64,000 bases of DNA from Dawidia soli (GTDB taxonomy: Bacteria > Bacteroidota > Bacteroidia > Cytophagales > Cyclobacteriaceae), in the NCBI RefSeq assembly GCF_018598185.1, contig NZ_JAHESC010000002.1, positions 124,001 to 188,000 on the forward strand, given 5' to 3'. Below the pieces are notes generated by a model. The model saw only the letters and a program-made list of their open reading frames with translations, was not told where the DNA came from and did not search any database. Positions 19,424 to 28,354 of the stretch are shown one piece after another. A program made the translations under genes and the position numbers. Each line of letters begins with the position of its first letter. Position 1 is the stretch's first letter.

Positions 19424-20788
19424 CTACACGCTACTATATTTCAGAAATGTGCGGAGTATACGTGCTTCCTCTACGTGGTGATGTGATTTCACTTTCCACT
19501 GGCCATCCACCAACGTGCCCAATATGATCGAGCTGTCGGAGGTATATATAATGGTCGGCAGCCAGTGTTCGCGCCCGGCCTGTGCCAACAGGGGTGTGCG
19601 GGCGTTGTATACCACGGCATCCAGGGGTTGACCTATTGCAAAATAGTCCCGGCCTTCCACGCCCATGGCACGACGGCCGGCGATCAGTGTCTTATCGATC
19701 AGCGTGGCTGCGCCATCGTCAAATGTATTTCGTTTATGCGTGGTGAAGCGTTGGGCATAATCCAGCCAGCGCAGGTCTTCCAGCGGGTTGAGGCTGATGT
19801 GGCTGTCGGTGCCGATGGACCAGCTACCGCCGTGTGCGGCAAAGTCTGTCAGGCGGAAGATGCCGTCGCCAAGGTTGCCTTCGGTGCCGGGACAAAGAAC
19901 AACGTTTGCCTTACTGGCGGCCAGGCGGCTTACTTCGTCGTCGCTCAGGTGCGTGCAGTGTACCAGGTGTACCCGTTCGTTCAGCGGCAGGTTGTTCAAT
20001 AACCATTCCACGGGACGTTGTTTCAGGTGTGCTATACTGTCGTCTATTTCTTTGCGCTGCTCGGCGGCGTGCAGGTGGAAAGGGATATTCCGAGGGCCTT
20101 CCTGCATGACGCGGATCACATCCGGCGCTTCTACGGCGCGTAGCGAGTGTACGCCAAAGCCCAGACGCGCCTGCGGATAGGCCGCCACCGCGTGGGCCGA
20201 ATCATCCAGCAACTGAAAATATTCATCTGTGCTGGCCGAGATGAACCGGATCTGCCGAGGTTGTGGCGGTGCGCCGAAGCCGCCCTTCTGGTACATGACG
20301 GGTACGAGTGTGATCTTAATACCGGTGGTCTTTGCCGCAGCGACCAGCCGTTCGCCCATCTCGGCCAGGTTGCTATACGGCTTGCCGTTCTTATCGTGGT
20401 GGAGGTAATGAAACTCGGCTACATGGGTGTATCCACGTTTGAGCAGCTCGGCGTAGAGCATCGTTGCGACGGCTTCCAGCTGGTCGGGGTCCAGGGTGAG
20501 CGCACAGCGATACATGGCTTCACGCCAGCTCCAGAAATCGTCTTTCGAACCCGCCGGGTGTTTTTCCGCCATGCCGGCCATGGCAAATTGAAAGGCATGC
20601 GAGTGTGCATTCTGAAAGCCCGGTATTGCCAGACCTTGTACCGCTTCGATGGCTACGGGTTCTGGCGGAGCCTTATCGGCCATGTATTGAATGGCGCCTT
20701 GCGCATCCACCCCCACCACGGCCGGCGAGAGCCAGCCGCCCCGGACCAGCAGACCGGTGAATTGATAATATTTCAGATCGTGCTTCAT
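19424..20788 (-). CDS. hutF: Formimidoylglutamate deiminase
   Basis: Hydrolyses N-formimino-L-glutamate to N-formyl-L-glutamate plus ammonia in histidine breakdown. The 454-residue amidohydrolase shows the metal-binding HSHAFQ after GLAIPGFQN, the family segment HVAEFHYLHHDKNGKPY, HLHAAEQRKEID, and the late metal ligand in SIGTDSHISLNPLEDLRWLDYAQR. Length fits HutF. Its ATG overlaps the stop of hutG by 4 bp, so the two are translationally coupled. No hutH, hutU or hutI is in the window. Ureidoacrylate or guanine deaminases share the fold but lack these segments. Confidence 0.92.
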   Translation of the reverse strand: MKHDLKYYQFTGLLVRGGWLSPAVVGVDAQGAIQYMADKAPPEPVAIEAVQGLAIPGFQNAHSHAFQFAMAGMAEKHPAGSKDDFWSWREAMYRCALTLDPDQLEAVATMLYAELLKRGYTHVAEFHYLHHDKNGKPYSNLAEMGERLVAAAKTTGIKITLVPVMYQKGGFGAPPQPRQIRFISASTDEYFQLLDDSAHAVAAYPQARLGFGVHSLRAVEAPDVIRVMQEGPRNIPFHLHAAEQRKEIDDSIAHLKQRPVEWLLNNLPLNERVHLVHCTHLSDDEVSRLAASKANVVLCPGTEGNLGDGIFRLTDFAAHGGSWSIGTDSHISLNPLEDLRWLDYAQRFTTHKRNTFDDGAATLIDKTLIAGRRAMGVEGRDYFAIGQPLDAVVYNARTPLLAQAGREHWLPTIIYTSDSSIILGTLVDGQWKVKSHHHVEEARILRTFLKYSSV

Positions 20789-21594
20789 GCCTTCGTTTGT
20801 AGCTGTAGGGCAAGATTTTGAAGGGTACGTTTTAAAAGCTTCTGCATGGCGGTGGCCCGTTGCAGATCGTAGCGCAGCTGGGTGTCATCCATATAGTGCA
20901 CCTTGGTCATTTCCAGCTGCAGTGCATGGCGGCCGTTGGTGGGGGCGCCGAAGTGCCGGGTAATAGTTCCGCCCTTGAAGGGATGGTTGTGGTTCACCTG
21001 ATAAGCACCGCGGCGAAGCGATTCCAGCGCAGCCTGCGTGAGGTTCACATCGGCCGCGTGCCCGTCGGCATCTCCGAGGATCAGGTCGGGGAAAGCGTCG
21101 GGCTGGATCGTCGGTACGATCTGGCGGATGGAGTGACAGTCCCACAACAATACTTTTTTGAACCGGGCCTGGAGGCGCGTCAGATGCTCGTCCAGCTGGC
21201 GGTGGTACGGCCTATAGTATAGATCCAGGCGTCGCGCCACTTCGCCGGCGGCGACGTCTTTGCGCTCGTCGGTATAGAGTGGGTTGCCGAGGAAGTCTGT
21301 CGTAGGGCACAAGGCGGTAATGATGCGGCCGTCGGTATAGAGCGGCTTGCTGTCGGGGTCGCGGTTCAGGTCGATCACCCAGCGGCTGTAGTTTGCCGTG
21401 ACCATGGTAATGCCCAGGGACGGCACAAAGCCATAGAGCTTGTCCACAAACCAGTCTGTGTCGTCGGGCGCTTCGATCAGCGATGACTTATACTGGTCTT
21501 TGATGTCGTCGGGAAAATTTACGCCGCAGTGTGGCACGCTGACCAGAATGGGCAGCTCTTCTCCTTCGGCCGGGTGAATGGTGAAAGCATCCAT
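20785..21594 (-). CDS. hutG: N-formylglutamate deformylase (amidohydrolase)
   Basis: Hydrolyses N-formyl-L-glutamate to L-glutamate and formate, the step after HutF. The 269-residue protein has the N-formylglutamate amidohydrolase features ILVSVPHCGVNFP near the N-terminus, the VIDLNRDP motif, LLWDCHSIR and NHPFKGGTITRHFG, whose His, Asp and Glu/Cys residues are the expected zinc and substrate ligands. It is the upstream partner of hutF with a 4-bp overlap and lies 6 bp after the end of the GH3 gene, so hutG-hutF may be read through from that gene. Confidence 0.93.
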   Translation of the reverse strand: MDAFTIHPAEGEELPILVSVPHCGVNFPDDIKDQYKSSLIEAPDDTDWFVDKLYGFVPSLGITMVTANYSRWVIDLNRDPDSKPLYTDGRIITALCPTTDFLGNPLYTDERKDVAAGEVARRLDLYYRPYHRQLDEHLTRLQARFKKVLLWDCHSIRQIVPTIQPDAFPDLILGDADGHAADVNLTQAALESLRRGAYQVNHNHPFKGGTITRHFGAPTNGRHALQLEMTKVHYMDDTQLRYDLQRATAMQKLLKRTLQNLALQLQTKA

Positions 21595-21600
21595 ACGTGC

Positions 21601-22893
21601 TTAACGTTCAGACTTGCGTTTTTTCTTTTTCTTCTTCGATGACGACTCTTCGCTTTGCTTGCGCTGCCCCTCCTGCATAGCTTTTTGCAACGCCGCCTGT
21701 GCTTGCTCCAGCGCTTGCGTCTTCAGGCGAAGCGCGTCCTGGGCCTTGGCCAGCTCGGCGGTTAGTTTGCCGAGCTGCTGCTGCTCGTTGGCGGCCAGGG
21801 CATTTTGCGAGAGGCGTTTCTTCAGCGTCATAATGCGGCGGAAGCTTTCGTCGATGCGCTGGCGCGGGATCTCGCCGCGTTCTACCATGCCGCGAATGAT
21901 GGTGTGTACTTTGTCGACTGTGCGCTGGTCGCTGCCGGCGATGTTGTTGGAGAACGTCATGATATCGACACCCCCCAGAATGGCCATCTTGATCGCTTGC
22001 TCAAAGCCGTAGTGTTTGGTGATGGCCTGCATCTGCATGTCGTCGGTAAAGATCACACCTTTGAAGTGATACTGGTTGCGCAAGAGGCCCGTCAGCACAT
22101 CGGCCGACAGCGTGCCGGGGTAACCGTTCTTATCGAGGTTACGGTTTACGATGTGCGAGGTCATGATGGCGTCTACGTAGCCGGAGTCGATCAGCGTTTT
22201 ATAGGGCTTCAGCTCTTTTTCATTCCAGGTGTTCGTTACATCGGCCATGCCCAGGTGCGTGTCGTCTTTCGAGCTGCCGTGACCGGGAAAGTGTTTGAGG
22301 GAGGTAAGCACGCCGTAACGACGGTGCATCTTTACGACTTCTTTGGCCATCCAGGCTACGGTGTCTTCGTTCGCCGAGAAAGCGCGGCCGTGTTTGGCAA
22401 TGATGGGGTTGGTGGGGTTTGACGCGAGGTCTACCACGGGCGCAAAGTTTACGTTGATGCCCAGACCGGCCAGCGTGGAGGCCGTTGACTCGCTATAGAA
22501 CCGCACGGAGTCGAGGTTTTTCGTCCTGGCCATTTCGGCCGCGGTGATCGACCTGGGAAAGCCGTATTTGTCTTTCAACCGGTTCACCTTCCCACCTTCC
22601 TGGTCGATGGTAATAAACAGCGGAATCGGAGCGGCCTGCTGGTACGTCCACGTGATCTTCTTCAGTGCATTAAAGGAATTTTTCTGCGGAATGTTCTTTT
22701 CAAAGATAAGGATCGAGCCCACCTTACCCTGCCGGATCTCGCGCAGTACTTCCGGATCGACATCGGCTTTCGGAAAGCCGATCAGGATCATCTGCCCGAT
22801 CTTGATATCGAGGCTGTCAGTTTGTGCGTAGGTACGCGGGGCTGCCAGCAACGCTGCCAGGCACAAGCATAGGTAGGATATGTGTTTTTTCAT
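21601..22893 (-). CDS. GH3 beta-N-acetylhexosaminidase with coiled-coil, Lys-rich C-terminal tail
   Basis: A secreted or periplasmic family-3 glycosidase of the NagZ type, cleaving N-acetylglucosamine from peptidoglycan or chitin fragments. The start at 22893 (not 22908) gives a standard signal peptide ending RTYAQ and avoids overlap with the upstream gene. Motifs are FITIDQEGGKVNRLK, the His-Asp dyad loop KHFPGHGSSKDDTHLGM and the nucleophile Asp in VIFTDDMQMQAI. The last 80 residues are an alanine/glutamine coiled coil ending in about 15 Lys/Arg/Ser residues, an unusual appendage. It follows the PBP4-type gene by 1 bp, so both likely serve cell-wall turnover. Confidence 0.88.
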   Translation of the reverse strand: MKKHISYLCLCLAALLAAPRTYAQTDSLDIKIGQMILIGFPKADVDPEVLREIRQGKVGSILIFEKNIPQKNSFNALKKITWTYQQAAPIPLFITIDQEGGKVNRLKDKYGFPRSITAAEMARTKNLDSVRFYSESTASTLAGLGINVNFAPVVDLASNPTNPIIAKHGRAFSANEDTVAWMAKEVVKMHRRYGVLTSLKHFPGHGSSKDDTHLGMADVTNTWNEKELKPYKTLIDSGYVDAIMTSHIVNRNLDKNGYPGTLSADVLTGLLRNQYHFKGVIFTDDMQMQAITKHYGFEQAIKMAILGGVDIMTFSNNIAGSDQRTVDKVHTIIRGMVERGEIPRQRIDESFRRIMTLKKRLSQNALAANEQQQLGKLTAELAKAQDALRLKTQALEQAQAALQKAMQEGQRKQSEESSSKKKKKKRKSER

Positions 22894-22894
22894 C

Positions 22895-24196
22895 TCAATA
22901 GTTCTCATGGATTTTCTTCAGGGTTTCCTGCATGTGCTGCCGGATGATGGCAGTCGATGCGGTATAGTTATTATGCATGAACGAGAAGATCAGCAGCCGG
23001 CCGCTCTTCGCGACCAGGAATCCGCTCAGACAATGGTTGTTGCTGAGCGTACCGGTCTTGCCATAGATGTAGGGCGCATCGCCTTTAAAATAGTTTCGGA
23101 TGGTGCCTTTCGAACCGCCGATCGCCAGCAGTGGAAAGAGCCGTTCGCGCGGCACGGTATGGTATATCTTCTCCCACAGCTGCACGATAGAGCGGGGTGT
23201 GAACAAGTTGTAACGCGACAACCCGGAGCCGTCTTTCCACACCGGCACGTCCGCCAGGTCGCGAAGGTCGTGCTTTTTCATGTAGTCGATGGCGATCTCC
23301 GGCTGCAGCGTGTCGCTCAGCACACCGGCACAGGCCAGGAGCAACTGCTCGGCGATAAAGTTGTCGCTGTCCTGCATCATGACGCGGTACAGGCTGTCGG
23401 TCGGGATACCTTTTAGCGTCTGCGCTCCGAGGCGGGCAACAGGCTTTTCCAGCAGGGTCACCACCCGCTTGAGCGTATCGCCCAGTAGTTGCGCCGTTAG
23501 TATGGGGCTGGTCTTATAGGGAATGGTAAAGGTCTTTGTCGAAGCCTGCACGCCCGGGTGATAGACAAACTGGTTGCGGTCGAGGTCGCGGATGACGGCG
23601 GGTTTTTTCTGAATAATACCGGGCAGGATGCTCGTGCGAAAGAACGGAGGCACTACCTGCGCGGTACTGCCGGCGGTAGTGAAGGCGGCCAGGTTGCCAT
23701 AGATCGGCAAGGCGCTTCGCTCGGAGGCATAGTAGTCGTTATAGTCGTCCCACGCCCAGCCGGGGCCGTAAAAAGCGGTCGGAAAATTATCCGCCGCAAA
23801 ATATAGTTGCTGCGGTGCGCCTTTCAGATAGGTATAGACGGTGCCATCGGTATACACCCAAGGGTATAAAAACGACGGGTCGCCGGTGCCCCAGAAAATG
23901 AGCGAGTCGCCGCGCACGGTATACTTCAACGCGGGAATGGAGTCGCCCAGCAGCTTGAGGCTGGTAAAGAACGTAAAGATCTTGGTGTTCGATGCAGGAG
24001 TAAAGTAGGTGCTGCCGTTGTAGTCAACGAGCTTTTCTTTTTTGAGCGGGTCATAGAGAACAAATCCCACATGCTCCTGCAGCGCGGCTTCTGTTTGGCG
24101 AAAGGTTTTTTGCAGTGCCCTGGGTGACACGGGCGAGCACGCGTAAAGCGCCGCGCCGATCATTACTAAAAAAAAATGGCGTACCGTGTGCTGCAT
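22895..24196 (-). CDS. dacB: PBP4-type D-alanyl-D-alanine carboxypeptidase/endopeptidase (peptidase S13), lipoprotein
   Basis: A peptidoglycan hydrolase of the S13 family, trimming or cleaving D-Ala cross-links in the periplasm. The 433-residue product has a lipoprotein-like signal (ALYACSP, Cys 20), the active-site SxxK in TPASNTKIF, the SxN motif in QDSDNFIAEQLL and KTG in YGKTGTLSNNH, all in order. The large insert between SxxK and SxN expected of PBP4 is present. It is the first gene of a minus-strand run (dacB, GH3, hutG, hutF) with gaps of 1-6 bp. Confidence 0.92.
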   Translation of the reverse strand: MQHTVRHFFLVMIGAALYACSPVSPRALQKTFRQTEAALQEHVGFVLYDPLKKEKLVDYNGSTYFTPASNTKIFTFFTSLKLLGDSIPALKYTVRGDSLIFWGTGDPSFLYPWVYTDGTVYTYLKGAPQQLYFAADNFPTAFYGPGWAWDDYNDYYASERSALPIYGNLAAFTTAGSTAQVVPPFFRTSILPGIIQKKPAVIRDLDRNQFVYHPGVQASTKTFTIPYKTSPILTAQLLGDTLKRVVTLLEKPVARLGAQTLKGIPTDSLYRVMMQDSDNFIAEQLLLACAGVLSDTLQPEIAIDYMKKHDLRDLADVPVWKDGSGLSRYNLFTPRSIVQLWEKIYHTVPRERLFPLLAIGGSKGTIRNYFKGDAPYIYGKTGTLSNNHCLSGFLVAKSGRLLIFSFMHNNYTASTAIIRQHMQETLKKIHENY

Positions 24197-24202
24197 ACCA
24201 GA

Positions 24203-24715
24203 CTATTGCAGGTATCGCTCCCGGAGGATGTTGTAGTGGTGCATTTCGTGGCCGGCAATGACGTAGCCCAGGTGGAAGACCGACAAGATCTTGCCGTTCG
24301 CCGAACCCGACCGTTGCAACATCTCGGGGGTAAAGCTCTGGAACATATCGATCGTCGACTGTCGCAGGTTCGCAGCCTCTCGTGCTATCTGTGCCAGCGT
24401 GCGGCCGTGGGCGTTGGCTTGCGGCGCATAGTCATTTTCTTCAAAGCCGTGCAGTGCCGTCTTATCGTTGCGGGCAAACCGCAGGGCGCGGTAGGTGAAG
24501 ATGCGTTCGGCGTCGACGAGGTGGCAGAGCAGTTCTTTGATGGTCCACTTGTCGGGACCATACCGATACTCGCCTTTGTCTTCGGGGAGAGACTGTACCA
24601 GCCCGGCCATGCGCTTGCGCGCGATGTCGAGGGCATCGAGAAAGTCGTAGTCTTTTGCCAGGGTCACATAACCTTTGTAGCCCTCGGGAATTGCCGATAG
24701 ATCTGGTCTTGCCAT
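24203..24715 (-). CDS. DinB-like metal-dependent protein
   Basis: A 170-residue four-helix-bundle protein of the DinB/YfiT superfamily. The three metal-binding histidines expected are visible in LLCHLVDAER and AGHEMHHYN. Some family members are thiol transferases (for example bacillithiol S-transferase), which would suit the presence of a YpdA-type reductase elsewhere in the window, but this is only a possibility. The start was taken at the ATG at 24715 (MARPDLSAIPEGY) rather than the upstream codon at 24730. It precedes dacB by 6 bp. Confidence 0.85.
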   Translation of the reverse strand: MARPDLSAIPEGYKGYVTLAKDYDFLDALDIARKRMAGLVQSLPEDKGEYRYGPDKWTIKELLCHLVDAERIFTYRALRFARNDKTALHGFEENDYAPQANAHGRTLAQIAREAANLRQSTIDMFQSFTPEMLQRSGSANGKILSVFHLGYVIAGHEMHHYNILRERYLQ

Positions 24716-24763
24716 GTTCAAAAATAACAAAAGGACCTGAACACGGGAAGCCGGCGGGGGCCC

Positions 24764-27541
24764 TTATTCTTTTTTGTCGTCGGCAGGTGCGGCCTCGGGT
24801 GTCAGGAAGCGCTGCAGCCTGCCTGTGAGCGAACCCTCCTTGAGCATGAAGTTGCGCAGGTAGCCTTCGACCGGCAGGATCATAAAGGCCACCACCACCT
24901 GTATAAAAAAGTCGAGCACCGGGCTGGTGGGGGTCTCAAAGGTTTTGCCGATAACTGTCTGAATGAACTGCAGCAACATGATGATCGTGAGCAGCGAGAG
25001 CACGCGGCTGATGATGCGGAAGCGGCTGCTCAGGCGCATCGAAAGCATTACCAGGCCCGAAAAGACCAGGAACTCCAGGGCATAGAACCACGGACGCTTC
25101 CAGTACGGTGGCAATACCTCAAAGGCCACGGTGGGCAGCTCGCGGATCTTGCCAAAGATATCGCGGGACTGTACCATCAACACATAGTCGTTGGAAGGCA
25201 GGTAGGCGAAGTTGATGATGTTGTTGCTGACAGACCAGTCGGACCACTCGTCTTCCAGACCGGCCAGCTGATAGCGGTACTCGATGGACTGTGGTGCAAG
25301 GTAGTCGGGCTGAATCACGTCAAAGGTCAGCGAGCTCCTGGTTTCGTCCAGGGCGAAGTCGCGCAGGTCCATCGCTTCGTTTTCGTTGCGGGCGGCCTTG
25401 AGCAACGGCTTGTTGCCGACCTCGTAGGGTGTCAGCTTTTCGCCGTAGAATTTATACAGCTCGTTGTTGCCGGTTACGAGCCAGAGGTTCTCGCCGTTCT
25501 GATCGATGGTTACAAAGCGCAGGTTTTGTTGCAGGTTCAGCAACTGCAGGTTGCTTTGGCCGTGTGTTTTGCCCAGGATGTTCCAGGTGTGGCCGTCGTT
25601 GTAGAGTATGTCTTCGCCGTCGGAGAAATGTAGTGCCGGTTTGGGCAGCGAGTCGATGCGCACGAAGGTGTGGTTGGCCGGGTCAAACCGGAAGAAGCCA
25701 TCTTTGTGGGCCAGCACGATCTCTTTGTTCCAACGCACGCAGGCTATCTTGTTGAGCGTGGGGTTGCTGATGGGCAGCTCATCGACATTCTTTAATGTGC
25801 CGGCGGCCATGTCCACGTGGTATACCTTGTCGGGTGCACAGAGCCAGAGGTCGTGGTTGTTACCGTCGGTTATGGCTTCGATGTCGTCGTTGATCGTGTT
25901 GAGGGTCGACGACGGTGTCCAGCCTTTGGCGCCCGGTGCAAAGGCGCGTACGTCGTCGTCGTATGTGGACACCAGCAGCATCCCGAGGTTGCGGGAGGCA
26001 TAGGCTATACGCACCGGCTCTTCCAGAATGGGTCGGGCGGTCAGGCCTTCGATCTCGAAGGCGCCGCCGAGACCTACGGCGATGAGCTTATTGTCGACGA
26101 TCACCAGCTGCGTGATCTTGGCATTTATACCCTGCACCTTTTTATACCGGTAGGTTGTCGTGCGCAGCACGCGCTCGGTCTTTTTAATTCGGCGATTGAC
26201 GGTCCGGGCGTGCGGCGTAGCCGAGGGTGTTGCGGCGGTCGGCGGGAGCGCCGTGCCAGCCTCCGCAGGGGCGGATTGTGTTATGATCGGTGCGCTTTCT
26301 TTGTTGCGGTTCTTCTTCAGAAAGCGAAGGAACCCTTTTCGTTTGGGCCCCGCGGGTTGCGTTGTCTCGTCAGCCGGTGCCGTGGGCATCGTTTGTGTGG
26401 CGGGCGCCGGTGTGGCCGATGGTGTTGCGCCTGCCTGTGGTTGGACCTCCGCCACCTCGATAAAGTACGTGATCTCATCGTAGAGATCTTCCTTTTCCAG
26501 CTTAAAGAGTCCCAGCGAAGTGCCCGCATAAACACTTCCCTGAAAGGCCCGGGCACAATGCAGGTTGCCGGCCAGGCCGTTATAATGACTAAAGGAACGG
26601 AACGGCATATACGGTGACACACGTGTAAAACCATATTCATGGGCCGCCCAGATACACTGGCTCTGATCGCTCATCAACGCGTATACTTCGTTGTCGGGCA
26701 GGCCGGTGTTATAGTTTACGATCTCCTGCGTTTTGCCGGTGCTGGCTTGTACGAAGATCAGGCCGCCGCGCAGGGTGCCCAGTACAAACAGATCTTTGTT
26801 CACCCATGTGCCGCTCACGATCACGCTGGCAGCGGCATAGGCGTCGTCTTCCAGCACGACCAGGCGGGGCTTGAGGTTTTCGCCTACCAGGTATACACTG
26901 TTGTCGGAGAGGCCCACGAGGTATTGATTGTCGTAGCCCTGCGAGAAGACGACCTCTTCGGTATCCGAGAAGTTGAGCCGCGACCGCACAAGCTTGTTGC
27001 CGTCGACCTTAAACAGGCCCATGTGGGCGGTATTGATGTATACTGCGCCGAAGATCTCGAAGAGGCTGCCGAAGGTGCCGGTTTGTTTGGTAGCGTTTAC
27101 GGTAAGCGTTGCCTGACCGGGGGTTTCAATGTAGAGGGCATGCTCGCCGACAAAGTAGGATTTCTTTTCCTGCAGCAGACATTGAAAGACATCGGTAACA
27201 CCCTTGGGCGAGATAACCGTGGTTGTGCGGTGGCCCATGTTGCGCGTGGCCACGGTGCCGTAGCCGGCGGCGCCTGCCCAGTAGAGCTCGCCCGACGGCG
27301 CCAGTTGAATGGAGTATACGGCGCCGTCGTTCAGCAGCGTGTTCCAGTTACGGCCGTCAAATTCGAGTATACCGCGGCGTGTGGCAAAGTATACCAGGCC
27401 GCTTTTTTCCTGGGCGATATCGAAGCACACTTCGTCAAACCGATCTTCACCAGGTGTATAGTGCGAAAGGAAATAATTGCCCGTCTGGCTATAAAGCTGA
27501 AGCGAAGCCAGCAGCAGAAAGGTGAACACAGTAAATTTCAT
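24764..27541 (-). CDS. Propeller/Y_Y_Y sensor-like membrane protein lacking any output domain
   Basis: The 925-residue protein has a signal peptide (SLQLYSQ), a large beta-propeller region of two-component-regulator type, split by a Pro/Ala/Thr-rich, basic low-complexity insert (about residues 365-455), then a Y_Y_Y domain (IEYRYQLAGLEDEWSDWS...NFAYLPSNDYVLMVQSRD). In hybrid two-component sensors a helix and a histidine kinase or regulator should follow. Here there are three hydrophobic helices (about 820-905) and a short charged tail, with no HisKA, HATPase, GGDEF or HTH. It is single-gene, with a TAacTTTG -7 box 17 nt upstream. Signalling could go through a membrane partner; function is unknown. 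Confidence 0.8.
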   Translation of the reverse strand: MKFTVFTFLLLASLQLYSQTGNYFLSHYTPGEDRFDEVCFDIAQEKSGLVYFATRRGILEFDGRNWNTLLNDGAVYSIQLAPSGELYWAGAAGYGTVATRNMGHRTTTVISPKGVTDVFQCLLQEKKSYFVGEHALYIETPGQATLTVNATKQTGTFGSLFEIFGAVYINTAHMGLFKVDGNKLVRSRLNFSDTEEVVFSQGYDNQYLVGLSDNSVYLVGENLKPRLVVLEDDAYAAASVIVSGTWVNKDLFVLGTLRGGLIFVQASTGKTQEIVNYNTGLPDNEVYALMSDQSQCIWAAHEYGFTRVSPYMPFRSFSHYNGLAGNLHCARAFQGSVYAGTSLGLFKLEKEDLYDEITYFIEVAEVQPQAGATPSATPAPATQTMPTAPADETTQPAGPKRKGFLRFLKKNRNKESAPIITQSAPAEAGTALPPTAATPSATPHARTVNRRIKKTERVLRTTTYRYKKVQGINAKITQLVIVDNKLIAVGLGGAFEIEGLTARPILEEPVRIAYASRNLGMLLVSTYDDDVRAFAPGAKGWTPSSTLNTINDDIEAITDGNNHDLWLCAPDKVYHVDMAAGTLKNVDELPISNPTLNKIACVRWNKEIVLAHKDGFFRFDPANHTFVRIDSLPKPALHFSDGEDILYNDGHTWNILGKTHGQSNLQLLNLQQNLRFVTIDQNGENLWLVTGNNELYKFYGEKLTPYEVGNKPLLKAARNENEAMDLRDFALDETRSSLTFDVIQPDYLAPQSIEYRYQLAGLEDEWSDWSVSNNIINFAYLPSNDYVLMVQSRDIFGKIRELPTVAFEVLPPYWKRPWFYALEFLVFSGLVMLSMRLSSRFRIISRVLSLLTIIMLLQFIQTVIGKTFETPTSPVLDFFIQVVVAFMILPVEGYLRNFMLKEGSLTGRLQRFLTPEAAPADDKKE

Positions 27542-27557
27542 ACAAAGCCACGTGCGT

Positions 27558-27565
27558 CAAAGTTA
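27558..27565 (-). promoter_or_regulatory. Putative -7 box of the propeller sensor gene
   Basis: The minus strand reads TAACTTTG, a full match to TAnnTTTG, 16 nt before the ATG at 27541. No convincing -33 TTTG is seen. Confidence 0.5.
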
Positions 27566-27677
27566 CGGAGTATAGCCGGTGAAAAGTAGCGACCGGTCAA
27601 AAAAGAATCATGATGTAATATTCACAAACAGATATTCCAAATTAGTAGCTTTATAGAAGGTTTTTGACTACACCGCT

Positions 27678-28346
27678 ATGTGCCTGAAACGGTTTATTTT
27701 CTGTTTGCTGCTACTGGCTCCCGCCTACCGCGGATGGGCCCAGCAGGATGCGTACACGTTTGTTTTCCTGACAAAAAACGCTAACGCCGATAAAATCACG
27801 CAATCTTTGTTGGATTCGCTCATGAAAGGGCACATGGCCAACATCAGCCGCCTGGCGGCCGAGGGCAAGCTTATCGCGGCCGGACCCTTTGACGGCGGCG
27901 GCGGTATTTTTATCCTTCGCACTGCTTCGACCGATCAGGCCCGGGAGTGGCTCAGCTCCGATCCGGGCATTCTTGCGCGCCGGTGGGAAGTAACGCTATA
28001 TCCCTACAAGCCTTTCATCGGTTCGGTCTGTGCCGTCAAGGAACCCTACGAAATGGTGAGCTATGCCTTTGTGCGATTCGATATGGTCGTCACTAAATTT
28101 ACGGCACAGAATTACCCCGACATCCTGCGTCGCCACGAAGAGTATGTCCGGAAGCTGGCCACGACGGGCAACGTCGTCACCTATGGTATATTGGGGGAGC
28201 ACGACACGGGCATCCTGGTCATGAAAGGCGAAGTACAACCCGAAGTGATCGAAGCCGACCCGGGCATACAAGAGGGGCTGTTTGAAGTGCAATATAAAAA
28301 GCTATACATCGCCCGGGGCTCGTTCTGCGAGCCGACGGGGAAATAG
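27678..28346 (+). CDS. Exported tandem YCII-domain protein
   Basis: 222 residues: a signal peptide (CLLLLAPAYRGWAQ) followed by two dimeric alpha-beta barrel (YCII-related) domains. The first (about 25-110) has the family's HMANISRLAAEGKLIAAGPFDGGG pattern with His and the GPF turn; the second (about 120-215) has RRHEEYVRKLATTGNVVTYGILG. YCII proteins are usually single-domain cytosolic enzymes or structural folds with a His-Asp pair, so export plus duplication is unusual. It is divergent from the sensor gene, and convergent with the 2H phosphoesterase with 8 bp between stops. The biochemical role is unknown. Confidence 0.8.
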   Translation: MCLKRFIFCLLLLAPAYRGWAQQDAYTFVFLTKNANADKITQSLLDSLMKGHMANISRLAAEGKLIAAGPFDGGGGIFILRTASTDQAREWLSSDPGILARRWEVTLYPYKPFIGSVCAVKEPYEMVSYAFVRFDMVVTKFTAQNYPDILRRHEEYVRKLATTGNVVTYGILGEHDTGILVMKGEVQPEVIEADPGIQEGLFEVQYKKLYIARGSFCEPTGK

Positions 28347-28354
28347 GCTCCCGG

